64,000 nucleotides of DNA from contig JADGEQ010000027.1 in NCBI GenBank assembly GCA_016744295.1, positions 29,447 through 93,446 of the forward strand, read 5' to 3'. The DNA is from Desulfobacteraceae bacterium (lineage in GTDB: Bacteria; Desulfobacterota; Desulfobacteria; Desulfobacterales; Desulfobacteraceae). Position 1 is the stretch's first letter, and each line of letters starts with the position of its first letter. The position numbers and the translations under genes were made by a program. The notes beneath the pieces were generated by a model. That model searched no databases and had not been told where the DNA came from. It worked only from the letters and a program-made list of their open reading frames with translations. Shown piece by piece: positions 1 through 7,027 of this stretch.

Positions 1-271
1 TTTTTAATCGTTCCTTTCTGGCCACTACCACCCGGGGCGATTCGGTCCGAATAACCATACCGGTCGTGGCAGGTGTATTACAGGCCGTTATCAACTCGTC
101 TTCTCCTTTTATTTCCACCATACAAATATTGCAGGATCCATTGGGTACGACGCCATCAAGATGACAAAGGGTTGGAATATCAATCTGATTGAGTTTAGCC
201 ACATCAAGGATGGTCTGTCCGTTTTGAAACAGATATTCCCTGTTATTTATAAGGATGCTGCCGTTCTTCAT
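1..271 (-). CDS. [2Fe-2S] N-terminal domain of a NuoG/formate dehydrogenase/hydrogenase-type subunit (partial)
   Basis: Only the first 90 residues lie in the window; the gene runs off the left edge. The start at 271 has a GGAGGT ribosome-binding site just upstream. Four cysteines at about residues 36, 47, 50 and 64 (C-x10-C-x2-C-x13-C) form the plant-ferredoxin-like [2Fe-2S] site found at the N-terminus of NADH dehydrogenase subunit G, formate dehydrogenase alpha subunits and [FeFe]-hydrogenases. In those families the domain passes electrons to the catalytic or further Fe-S domains. The C-terminal part is needed to choose among them, so no gene symbol is given. It is a cytoplasmic-type N-terminus with no signal peptide. 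Confidence 0.8.
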   Translation of the reverse strand, partial: MKNGSILINNREYLFQNGQTILDVAKLNQIDIPTLCHLDGVVPNGSCNICMVEIKGEDELITACNTPATTGMVIRTESPRVVVARKERLK

Positions 272-287
272 GGATACCTCCGCTTTT

Positions 288-389
288 TTAATCTTTGCCC
301 AGATTGTGTTTGGGATGGGAGCAGGTTTTATACTGCCAGCAATGGGGGAGTGCTTCCGGTCGAATTTTAATTTTTTGTATGGGGTGCAT
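288..389 (-). CDS. possible 33-residue CW-motif peptide
   Basis: This short frame ends 16 bases upstream of the start of the [2Fe-2S] subunit on the same strand. It contains CWQYKTCSHPKH, a C-W-x4-C motif of the sort seen in small metal-binding proteins of deltaproteobacteria. The ribosome-binding site is weak (GTGAAAAAG). It could be a real small protein co-transcribed with the oxidoreductase, or an untranslated leader with a chance frame. No function is assigned. Confidence 0.25.
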   Translation of the reverse strand: MHPIQKIKIRPEALPHCWQYKTCSHPKHNLGKD

Positions 390-782
390 AGAAACTTTTT
401 CACTGCAGTGGTTAAGGTCAATGGATAAAAATATATGCCACAATTGACATAACGATCTTTAATAGTATGGCATTTTTTATTTGTCAAGTGGCTGAATATA
501 CGTTGCAACTCCCTGGCTTTTCCGGGGGAGTTGCATCTGTATTTATCGGGTTAATAAAAGTGAATTATCCAATTGTAATCAAATCAATTATTAATTCAGA
601 TAGTTATAGAAATGTGGGCGTTGCAGTGATTTGATGGGTTCAAAAAAATAAACTTTTCAGGGGAAAAATATGGGGGGAGGGTCTCATCAGGAAGGTGTTT
701 CAGAAGTGACAGAAAAAAATTTGATTAATATTGTCTTTAAAATCAAACTATTTTAAAAATTTTCCAATAAAAATTTGATTGA
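390..782. other. intergenic region with a hairpin and repeated TTTGATT/AATCAAA words
   Basis: No gene was recognised. A hairpin with 10-bp arms (504-513 and 526-535) has no U-run on either strand. The 7-mer TTTGATT or its complement AATCAAA occurs at 577-583, 720-726, 741-747 and 774-780. The copies at 720-726 and 741-747 form an inverted repeat centred about 75 bases upstream of the predicted sigma-54 start, a suitable place for an enhancer-binding protein. That role is inferred. Confidence 0.4.
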
Positions 783-798
783 TGGCACACCCGTTGCA
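783..798 (+). promoter_or_regulatory. sigma-54 (RpoN) promoter
   Basis: TGGCAC, a 5-base spacer and TTGCA match the -24/-12 consensus. The GG at 784-785 and GC at 796-797 have exactly the required register. Transcription would start near 809. No protein gene follows before the terminator at 849-885, so the target appears to be a small RNA. Confidence 0.7.
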
Positions 799-808
799 TT
801 ACTAAAAT

Positions 809-885
809 TTAACTATTTAAAATTGTTTCATCTTTTTTTCCTTTTCTGAAAAAGGCTGCCTGGTAAAAACCAGGCAGCCTTTTTT
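809..885 (+). ncRNA. candidate sigma-54-dependent small RNA, about 77 nt
   Basis: The transcript is bounded by a consensus sigma-54 promoter and a strong intrinsic terminator. There is no start codon with a ribosome-binding site between them. It has an AU-rich 5' part, a pyrimidine tract at 833-846 (seven U, CC, four U, C) and the terminator hairpin, which is the layout of many trans-acting sRNAs. The pyrimidine tract is complementary over 14 bases, with one G-U pair, to the ribosome-binding site of the selenoprotein gene that converges on it. Family membership is unknown and expression is not shown. Confidence 0.5.
849..885. terminator. bidirectional intrinsic terminator
   Basis: A perfect GC-rich stem GGCTGCCTGG/CCAGGCAGCC (854-863, 870-879) with a 6-base loop is flanked by A5 and T6 runs. 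It ends the small RNA on the plus strand and can serve the convergent selenoprotein gene on the minus strand. Confidence 0.9.
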
Positions 886-946
886 AGTTAGGACCAGGAG
901 AATGCTGATGAAAATAGGAAAAAGAATAATTTGAAAAGTGTTTTCA

Positions 947-1171
947 TCATGGGATATTTTTCAGTAACTCAATGATGTCATCATTGTCGGGAAATTCTTT
1001 TGTTTGATCTTTTGAAAAAATGATCTTGTCATCAATTTCAATATTATAAATCCCATTGGATCCCGGGATTAATTTCGGGGTGATGCCAAATGTTTGTTTT
1101 ATTATGTCTGCCAGACCGGCAGCCCTTGGTTTATAATTTCATACGGAACAATAGGTTATTTTGATATCCAT
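947..1171 (-). CDS. SelW/Rdx-family selenoprotein with in-frame UGA at codon 11
   Basis: Reading through one TGA (1139-1141) gives 74 residues that begin MDIKITYCSVU and end in LLKNIP, followed by a second TGA stop. The redox motif is C-S-V-U at residues 8-11, the CxxU hallmark of the SelW/SelT/SelH (Rdx) family, a thioredoxin-like fold of about this length thought to act in thiol redox reactions. A good ribosome-binding site (AAAGGAG) precedes the ATG. The residues after the UGA keep the family's pattern (N-Y-x-P-R-A-x-x-L, then FGITPKLIPGSNGIY), so this is not a pseudogene stop. A SECIS-like hairpin follows the UGA. It stands alone and converges on a sigma-54 small RNA. Ordinary ORF calling misses it. 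Confidence 0.88.
1106..1124 (-). promoter_or_regulatory. bacterial SECIS hairpin for UGA recoding
   Basis: Starting 16 bases after the UGA on the mRNA, CUGCC and GGCAG form a 5-bp stem closing the loop GGUCU. The same GGUCU apical sequence occurs in the E. coli fdhF SECIS, where G and U of the loop contact SelB. The loop starts 21 bases after the UGA, close to the spacing in fdhF (18). Position and loop sequence together support selenocysteine insertion. Confidence 0.8.
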
Positions 1172-1433
1172 TTTTTCTCCTTTTCATCGGTATAAGATTG
1201 ACACAATTTAGTTGTATCCGTTCTTTTTATCAATTTTTTGGAATTTGTTCAAACTGACTTTGTTCTTGAATGAAGTGGCGCAATCGAAGATGAACCCAAA
1301 AGAGTGTATACAATGTATTTTAATCCTGGAATAAGTATGTAGATATTCTCTGGTTTTAACAACTTGTAATTTAACCTATTGTTATAAAAGAATTTTTTGC
1401 ATTGTATGGAGCTGTTGATATGCTGTATCGGGT
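1172..1433. other. divergent intergenic region upstream of the selenoprotein and the ABC operon
   Basis: AT-rich DNA with no credible gene. It holds the 5' region of the selenoprotein gene on the minus strand and leads to the sigma-70 promoter of the osmoprotectant operon on the plus strand. An open minus-strand frame crosses it but has no ribosome-binding site and low-complexity composition. Confidence 0.5.
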
Positions 1434-1462
1434 TTGACAAAATGCATTGTGTGCGATATATA
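1434..1462 (+). promoter_or_regulatory. sigma-70 promoter of the osmoprotectant ABC operon
   Basis: TTGACA at 1434-1439, a 17-base spacer and TATATA at 1457-1462 match the consensus almost perfectly. Transcription would start near 1469, about 70 bases upstream of the ProV remnant and 230 upstream of the ATPase gene. Confidence 0.75.
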
Positions 1463-1539
1463 TCTTTTTTTTTTAACTTCAACAGGAGATCTTGTACGGG
1501 GTCTGTCGGTTTTTCCGGCACACAACTAAAGAAAAATGA

Positions 1540-1713
1540 ATGGATAAAATAGCAATTCAAAATTTAACTAGGGTTTTCGGGCCTGATCCTCAGAAAGCAA
1601 TTTCACTGGTCCAGCCAGGCCATGACAAGAACGCTGTCCTTGGAAAAACTGGGATGAACGTTGATGTGAATGGTAGGAGTTTTATAATAAAGGTCTACAA
1701 TGATAACCTATGA
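1540..1713 (+). pseudogene. truncated N-terminus of a ProV/OpuAA-type betaine ATPase
   Basis: A 57-codon frame starts IAIQNLTRVFGPDPQKA and continues to GKTGMNVDVNGRSF. This resembles the N-terminal extension that marks ProV/OpuAA glycine betaine ATPases (NLYKIFG-P...KAL...TG-x-x-V-x-V-x-x-x-SF). It stops before any Walker A motif. It overlaps the start of the next, complete ATPase gene (ATG at 1700) by 14 bases. It is probably the remnant of an older transporter gene replaced or deleted at this spot. It may still be translated as a leader coupled to the downstream gene, although its ribosome-binding site is weak. Confidence 0.65.
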
Positions 1714-2848
1714 ATCTGTAACAAAAATATTTGGTAAGGGAATCAATACCGTTACCGCCCTTGATAATGTAAGCTTCACCATTCCCAAGGGTGAAGTGGT
1801 GGTGTTTCTCGGTCCCTCGGGATGCGGTAAAACGACTACCCTGCGTCTTACCAACAGACTGGAGACACTCACCCGGGGGATCATAACCATAGAAGATAAG
1901 AATATCATGGACATGGATGTCGTCCAGCTCAGGCAACAATTGGGATATGTCATTCAGGCCATCGGGCTCTTCCCAAATAAAACCATAGCCGAAAACATCG
2001 CGGTTGTGCCCAAGCTTCTGCGGTGGGACGAAGAACGGATCAGTAAGCGCATTGATGAGTTGCTTCAAATGACCAACCTGGATCCTGAACTGTACAGAGA
2101 TCGATACCCCGCAGAGCTCTCCGGGGGTCAGCAACAGCGAGTGGGGGTTGCTCGGGGACTTGCCGCAGACCCCAAGATACTTCTCATGGATGAGCCCTTC
2201 GGCGCCATAGACCCCATCAACAGAGAAGAAATTCAAAATGAGTTCCTCAAGCTTCAGGCAAAGCTGAATAAGACGGTGGCCTTTGTTTCTCATGATATAC
2301 ACGAAGCGATAAAGATGGGCGACCGTATTGCCATTTTCGAAAAGGGACGTCTGGTACAATACGACACACCCGAGATGATTCTGACCCAGCCCAAAAACAA
2401 ATTTGTCTCCGACTTCGTGGGTGCCGACAGGGCACTGAAAGTTCTCGGACTCATGCGGGTAAGTGATATTATAAACCGAAAACCCAAGAACATCCTCCAG
2501 GGAGCTGACCGTTCCCCGGACGCATTACATTCTCTGGGCGTAAAGGAATCTAGCTACGGCATCGTGCTCGAACAAAACAAACCCCTAGGCTTTGTTACCC
2601 AGAAAACGCTCAAATATGAAGACGGGCCGGTGCGGGATGTGGTGGAATCATATCCCATTTTCCTGAGTGAAAAAACCCCACTCCGGGATGTCCTTTCCTC
2701 CATGCTTATGTACAATACCCCAACTTTTTGCGTTGTGGACGGAGAGAAAAATTTTGCCGGGACGGTAACCTACAACGACATACAAAAAGCGGTAAAAGCA
2801 AGTTACGCCGATGAAACAGAAAATGTTGAAACCGAGGTAGTTTCATGA
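1700..2848 (+). CDS. opuCA: osmoprotectant ABC transporter ATP-binding protein with CBS domains
   Basis: This 382-residue protein powers uptake of a quaternary-amine osmolyte such as glycine betaine, choline or carnitine. Walker A GPSGCGKTT lies near residue 38, the signature LSGGQQQR near 140 and Walker B LLMDEP near 165, followed by the H-loop VSHD. The region from about 250 to 375 has two CBS-like repeats, which sense ionic strength in the OpuA/OpuC family. It opens a four-gene operon (ATPase, permease, permease, binding protein), with 4-base overlaps between the first three genes. Family assignment is secure; the exact substrate is not visible from sequence. Confidence 0.9.
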   Translation: MITYESVTKIFGKGINTVTALDNVSFTIPKGEVVVFLGPSGCGKTTTLRLTNRLETLTRGIITIEDKNIMDMDVVQLRQQLGYVIQAIGLFPNKTIAENIAVVPKLLRWDEERISKRIDELLQMTNLDPELYRDRYPAELSGGQQQRVGVARGLAADPKILLMDEPFGAIDPINREEIQNEFLKLQAKLNKTVAFVSHDIHEAIKMGDRIAIFEKGRLVQYDTPEMILTQPKNKFVSDFVGADRALKVLGLMRVSDIINRKPKNILQGADRSPDALHSLGVKESSYGIVLEQNKPLGFVTQKTLKYEDGPVRDVVESYPIFLSEKTPLRDVLSSMLMYNTPTFCVVDGEKNFAGTVTYNDIQKAVKASYADETENVETEVVS

Positions 2849-3513
2849 GTACATTGCGATTCATAGTAGATAACTTTAGCCAGGTTTTGTATCTTTCCTG
2901 GGAGCATATATGGATTGTGGGGATAGCGCTCCTTATCGCTACACCCATCGGTGTGGTCCTGGGTATCGCCATTACCAGATACGAGCAGTTTTCCTCCAGG
3001 GTTTTGAACGGTGCCAACATACTTATGACCATCCCCTCCCTTGCCCTGTTTGGATTGATGCTCCCCATCCTTGCAATATTTAATATGGGACTGGGAAAAG
3101 TTCCTGCTGTTATCGCCCTGGTTCTTTACAGTCAGCTCCCCATCATCAGAAATACCTATACAGCCATAAAGAATGTTCCACCTTCTCTGGTGGACGCAGG
3201 CCGCGGTATGGGTATGAATAAATGGAAGCTTTTGCGAGAGCTGGAAATCCCCCTGGCAATACCCGTAATTATTGCGGGATTGAGGACGGCTGCCGTCATG
3301 AATATTGGGGTTGCAGCGATTGCCACCTACATCGGAGCCGGGGGATTGGGGGTGTATATCCAGCAGGGTATCGCCCGTGTATATCCGGAGATGATACTGA
3401 GCGGTGCCATACTTGTCTCTCTTCTGGCCATAATTGTAGACGGTGGGATGGCTTTGCTGGAAAGAATTGCAACGCCGGAAGGCATCAGGGTACAAAGGAA
3501 GCTTTCTCGATGA
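2845..3513 (+). CDS. opuCB: osmoprotectant ABC transporter permease 1
   Basis: A 222-residue integral membrane protein of the OpuCB/OsmW type, with about five to six hydrophobic segments. The EAA loop that contacts the ATPase is near residues 110-145 (SLVDAGRGMGMNKWKLL). The ATG overlaps the stop of the ATPase gene (ATGA), so translation is probably coupled. It would pair with the second permease of the operon to form the channel. Length and motif agree with the family. Which quaternary amine it carries cannot be told. Confidence 0.9.
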   Translation: MSTLRFIVDNFSQVLYLSWEHIWIVGIALLIATPIGVVLGIAITRYEQFSSRVLNGANILMTIPSLALFGLMLPILAIFNMGLGKVPAVIALVLYSQLPIIRNTYTAIKNVPPSLVDAGRGMGMNKWKLLRELEIPLAIPVIIAGLRTAAVMNIGVAAIATYIGAGGLGVYIQQGIARVYPEMILSGAILVSLLAIIVDGGMALLERIATPEGIRVQRKLSR

Positions 3514-4241
3514 ATAGACTATTTGTAAAATTATACAGGATTATCATTGCGGTTATCATACTGATTGCGGGTGTGACCTTTGAGCGAACCGGTCTCATAG
3601 AATTACTCTCTGATCCATATGAATATCCCGTTATCATGGACTTGTTTGTTCAGCATCTGTCCATGGTGGCTTTAAGTATGACCTTTGCCACGATCCTCGG
3701 AGTAACAGCGGGGATTGTGCTGACCCGGCATCGGTTTCGCAGGTATGCCGGGGTCTGCATGTATATTATCGGACTGGGACAAACCATCCCCTCCCTTGCC
3801 GTTCTGGCGCTGGCCATGAGTTTTTTGGGTATCGGCATGAAGCCTGCGGTATTTGCACTTACCATCTATTCCATACTTCCCATCGCGAGAAATACCCTTG
3901 CCGGGATTACCGCAGTACCCCCGGAACTTATAGATGCCGGGAAAGGCATGGGAATGCCTCCCATGAAAATTCTCATGGAGGTGGAGATACCCAATGCCAT
4001 GAAGGTGATTTTCACGGGATTCAGGGTAGCCTTGATAATCAATATCGGTACCGCTGCACTTGCCTATGTCATCGGGGCAGGCGGTCTGGGAGACTTGATA
4101 TTCACAGGAATAAATCTCATGCAGACGGACAAGCTGCTGGCCGGTGCTATTCCGGTAACCCTATTGGCACTTTTTGCGGATTTTCTGTCTGAATTGCTAG
4201 GACTATCCCTGATCTCAAAGGGGCTGCGTCTTTCCGACTAG
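3510..4241 (+). CDS. opuCD: osmoprotectant ABC transporter permease 2
   Basis: A 243-residue paralog of the preceding permease. The start at 3510 overlaps the upstream stop (ATGA) and begins directly before the first hydrophobic segment (FVKLYRIIIAVIILIAGV). A longer in-frame extension exists upstream but would run through the previous gene, so it is rejected. The EAA loop is ELIDAGKGMGMPPMKIL. With the other permease it is likely to make a heterodimeric inner-membrane channel. The binding-protein gene follows after about 190 bases. Confidence 0.9.
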   Translation: MNRLFVKLYRIIIAVIILIAGVTFERTGLIELLSDPYEYPVIMDLFVQHLSMVALSMTFATILGVTAGIVLTRHRFRRYAGVCMYIIGLGQTIPSLAVLALAMSFLGIGMKPAVFALTIYSILPIARNTLAGITAVPPELIDAGKGMGMPPMKILMEVEIPNAMKVIFTGFRVALIINIGTAALAYVIGAGGLGDLIFTGINLMQTDKLLAGAIPVTLLALFADFLSELLGLSLISKGLRLSD

Positions 4242-4275
4242 GAAAGGGTGGTTATTTTTGATTTTCTGCATAAAT

Positions 4276-4320
4276 AATGAACACTTTACCAATGAACACT
4301 TTACCAATGAACGTTTAACC
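4276..4320 (+). repeat. three tandem 15-bp repeats
   Basis: The unit AATGAACACTTTACC occurs at 4276-4290 and 4291-4305, with a diverged third copy at 4306-4320. It lies between the permease and the binding-protein gene. No function is evident; it may be a slippage product or a weak regulatory site. Confidence 0.8.
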
Positions 4321-4431
4321 AATTTAATGTTTCAATAGGGACGTGGCAAGAAAATGCAAATAATTTTTTGTTCACTCCCCAAACACTATAACTCTCTGGC
4401 ATTAAGTCAAGAGCCTAAAAGGATGTATGAC

Positions 4432-5343
4432 ATGAAAAAGATATGTAAACTTGTTCTACCGGCAATACTTATTTTGACCTTACTTTTACCCGGCAGTGTT
4501 TTTGCCAAGGATAAAAGTTTGATAGTGGGTGGTAAAGATTATACAGAGCAGCTCATTCTTCCGGAACTGGCCGGCATCCTTCTCGAACAGGCCGGATTTG
4601 ACGTTACTGTGAAGACAGGAGTAGGGTCGGTGATTGCCAGAAAATCACTGGAGAATGCCCAGTTTGACCTCTATTACGAGTATACGGGCACGGCCTACAC
4701 TTTGTATTACAAGCAGAAAGATACAAAAACAATGACCGTTCCTGAAAAGGTTTACGACTGGGTCAAAACAGCCGATGTTGAGAAGGGTCTTGTCTGGCTC
4801 GATCCTGTCAAGTTCAACAATACCTATACCCTGATGATGAGAAAGACAGAAGCTGTAAAACATGGAATCAAGAGTATCTCCGATCTGGGAGTCTACGTCA
4901 CTAAAAATCCGGACGAAATGATATTTGCTCTGGATTCGGAATTCTGGGAACGCCCCGACGGATTCAAAGGCATCATGAAAATGTATAATTTCAGGCTTCC
5001 TGCCAAACAGGTCAAAAAAATGTCGGTGGGCCTTACCTACCAGGCACTGAAAGAAGGACTGGTCAATTCTGCGATGGGTTTTGCCACCGATGGCAGAATC
5101 GCAGCCTTCGGATTTATGAACCTCGAAGACGACAAGTCTTTTTTCCCTGTGTACAATCCAGCACCCGTTGTCAGAAAAGAAATCCTTGAGAAGTATCCAG
5201 AGATCAAAACCATATTAAAACCCCTTGCGGATAACCTGACCACGGAAGAAATGCAGCAGCTAAACATGGCCGTGGACGTAGACCACAAACCGGTTCGCGA
5301 TGTGGCCATGGGTTGGCTTACGAGTAAAAATCTGATCAAATAG
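4432..5343 (+). CDS. opuCC: osmoprotectant-binding periplasmic protein
   Basis: A 303-residue substrate-binding protein of the OpuAC/OpuCC family. The start at 4432 gives a clean signal peptide (MKKICKLVLPAILILTLLLP, ending near VFA) and has AAAGG upstream. The longer frame from 4354 would bury the signal peptide, so it is rejected. The mature protein begins KDKSLIVGGKDYTEQLIL, the typical first strand and helix of this family. There is no lipobox cysteine, so it is likely soluble in the periplasm. It delivers the ligand to the permease pair encoded just upstream. Confidence 0.9.
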   Translation: MKKICKLVLPAILILTLLLPGSVFAKDKSLIVGGKDYTEQLILPELAGILLEQAGFDVTVKTGVGSVIARKSLENAQFDLYYEYTGTAYTLYYKQKDTKTMTVPEKVYDWVKTADVEKGLVWLDPVKFNNTYTLMMRKTEAVKHGIKSISDLGVYVTKNPDEMIFALDSEFWERPDGFKGIMKMYNFRLPAKQVKKMSVGLTYQALKEGLVNSAMGFATDGRIAAFGFMNLEDDKSFFPVYNPAPVVRKEILEKYPEIKTILKPLADNLTTEEMQQLNMAVDVDHKPVRDVAMGWLTSKNLIK

Positions 5344-5362
5344 GATTACCCCTCAGATCTCC

Positions 5363-5392
5363 AAGGGGGGGAGGCAGCCACCTTCCCCCCTT
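5363..5392 (+). terminator. GC-rich hairpin after the ABC operon
   Basis: Arms 5363-5374 and 5381-5392 (AAGGGGGG plus GAGG, with one G-T pair) close a 6-base loop 20 bases after the binding-protein stop. There is no U-run, so it may be an mRNA 3'-end stabiliser or a Rho-assisted end rather than a classical terminator. Confidence 0.5.
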
Positions 5393-6259
5393 CCCGGGGC
5401 ACAGATAGCTGTGGCCGTATTGTTAGCGTTGCCCCTAGGGATAAAAACCATCGGCTTAGGGGTACTTGTGCGAGCATGCATTCGCCGGTCAGGCTTTGGG
5501 TTGATTGGCCGCACTAGATGGGACGAACCCATTTCCTCAAATCTTATTTCTTAAATCGCACCCAACTAAATTTGGCCGCTTGTAGCGAAAATATTTTCGC
5601 TGGAATGCATAAGCGGATGCCCAACACGAGTTTCTCGAGAAGAAACATGTTGGCAATTTTGTTTTAATTCCACCTGGCCTATGGCATGCCCATATGGCAG
5701 GGGGGATAAGCTAATTTTCTTTTCTTGTTTATCACCAAATCTTTCAATAGCGATAAACCTACTAAATATATCCTCCACCCTGTGCATATAAAAAATCTTT
5801 AGTTGATTCACCTTATAAAATAATCCAAATTTAAATAGAGTACTATGAAAAATTATTTATAAATTTTTTTAAAAGAATTGTGTACGATGAAAATTTTGAT
5901 AGGGATAAATGTGCTTTTTGAAATAGAATAAAAGTATAATTTAGTATAACATGCTTAATTATAAGGCTCTTTTGTGCTATTGTTCAGATTTATATTGATG
6001 TTGTCGTGTTGTGAGCGGTATTTTAGATTGACATAATAGTTAGTGTCCTATATAAATATATCGATATTTAGGTAAGGTTAGTGCTTAGGGTACAATGTTC
6101 TTTTTGGTGGTTGTAAATTCCATATGCCTCAATTCTGAGAGATAATCTATCTGCATTAGGGGTTTCAACATAAACAGATGATGACATCAAAAGCTCATTA
6201 TTCATTTCAACCTAGGGCTCAAGAAGTGTGCAAAAAAAAAATAAATTGAGGAGAAAAAA
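5393..6259. other. 867-base gene-poor region
   Basis: No recognisable gene, RNA gene or mobile element was found. The first 250 bases are GC-richer and include an open plus frame with a hydrophobic run (AVAVLLALPLGIKTIGLGVL) that lacks a start signal. A minus frame at 5566-5811 has no ribosome-binding site or known motif. The rest to about 6200 is very AT-rich. It may be decayed coding DNA followed by the promoter region of the methyltransferase gene. Confidence 0.4.
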
Positions 6260-7027
6260 ATGGACGATCCAAGTTTTACAATTTCAATCCCGAGAAAGAC
6301 CTGTGAAATTGTACAGGGAGAAGAACAATTTAATATCACCTGTGATGACGGCAGAGAGGTGCAGATACGGGCACATGATTATAATGAGATTTATAAAATT
6401 CCCGGCCTTTATGAGCACCTTTTTTATGAAAATTATAAATGTGACTCTCCTGCAGTTGTTTGTTCAGAGCTAGTCAATACGGTGGGAGGTTCAAATCAGG
6501 AAATATCAAATCTTAAAGTACTTGATGTGGGAGCCGGTAACGGCATGGTTGGTGAGGAACTGGTTTCAGTAGGTGTGGAATCCGTAATCGGTATTGATAT
6601 CATTGAAGAGGCGGCTATGGCTACAGAACGGGACCGGCCTGGTATTTATGCAGATTATTTTGTAGAAGATTTAACCAGACTGCCTTCGGATGTTGAAAAA
6701 AGAATAACAGATGAATCTCTGAACTGCATGACCCTGGTTGCAGCTCTGGGGTTCGGTGATATACCGCCCTATGCATTTGCAGAAGCCTACAATTTAATAA
6801 ATGAATCCGGCTGGATCGCCTTTAATATCAAAGATGAATTCTGCTCCGAAAAGGACCAGACAGGCTTTTCCAAGCTCATTCAAAATATGACCGGTAGCGG
6901 TGTATGGGATATAAAATCAAAAAAGCATTATGTTCATAGGTTGTGTCAGGACGGTACCCCCCTCGAATATTATGCCATCGTAGCTAAAAAACAAGAAGAC
7001 ATCCCGGACAGCATGGTTTCAAATTAA
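6260..7027 (+). CDS. class I SAM-dependent methyltransferase
   Basis: A 255-residue soluble protein preceded by GAGGAGAAAAAA at good spacing. Motif I of the Rossmann methyltransferase fold, VLDVGAGNGMVGEEL, lies near residue 87, followed by the acidic end of strand 2 (VIGIDI), which binds the ribose of SAM. The substrate cannot be read from sequence. It stands alone between two gene-poor stretches. Its nearness to a betaine-type uptake operon could suggest methylamine or osmolyte metabolism, but the distance (over 900 bases) makes that weak. The first 70 residues are unlike standard family N-termini. Confidence 0.75.
   Translation: MDDPSFTISIPRKTCEIVQGEEQFNITCDDGREVQIRAHDYNEIYKIPGLYEHLFYENYKCDSPAVVCSELVNTVGGSNQEISNLKVLDVGAGNGMVGEELVSVGVESVIGIDIIEEAAMATERDRPGIYADYFVEDLTRLPSDVEKRITDESLNCMTLVAALGFGDIPPYAFAEAYNLINESGWIAFNIKDEFCSEKDQTGFSKLIQNMTGSGVWDIKSKKHYVHRLCQDGTPLEYYAIVAKKQEDIPDSMVSN

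Noticed and set aside
1249..1560. 103-codon open frame on the minus strand
   Set aside because: It lies over the sigma-70 promoter of the ABC operon, has no ribosome-binding site and shows low-complexity, AT-driven composition.
2803..3495. 230-codon open frame antisense to the permease gene
   Set aside because: It is a shadow of a strongly supported permease gene; its composition (rich in His, Gln, Gly, no fold) is typical of antisense frames.
5566..5811. 81-codon minus-strand frame
   Set aside because: No ribosome-binding site, no known motif, and it lies in a likely decayed region.
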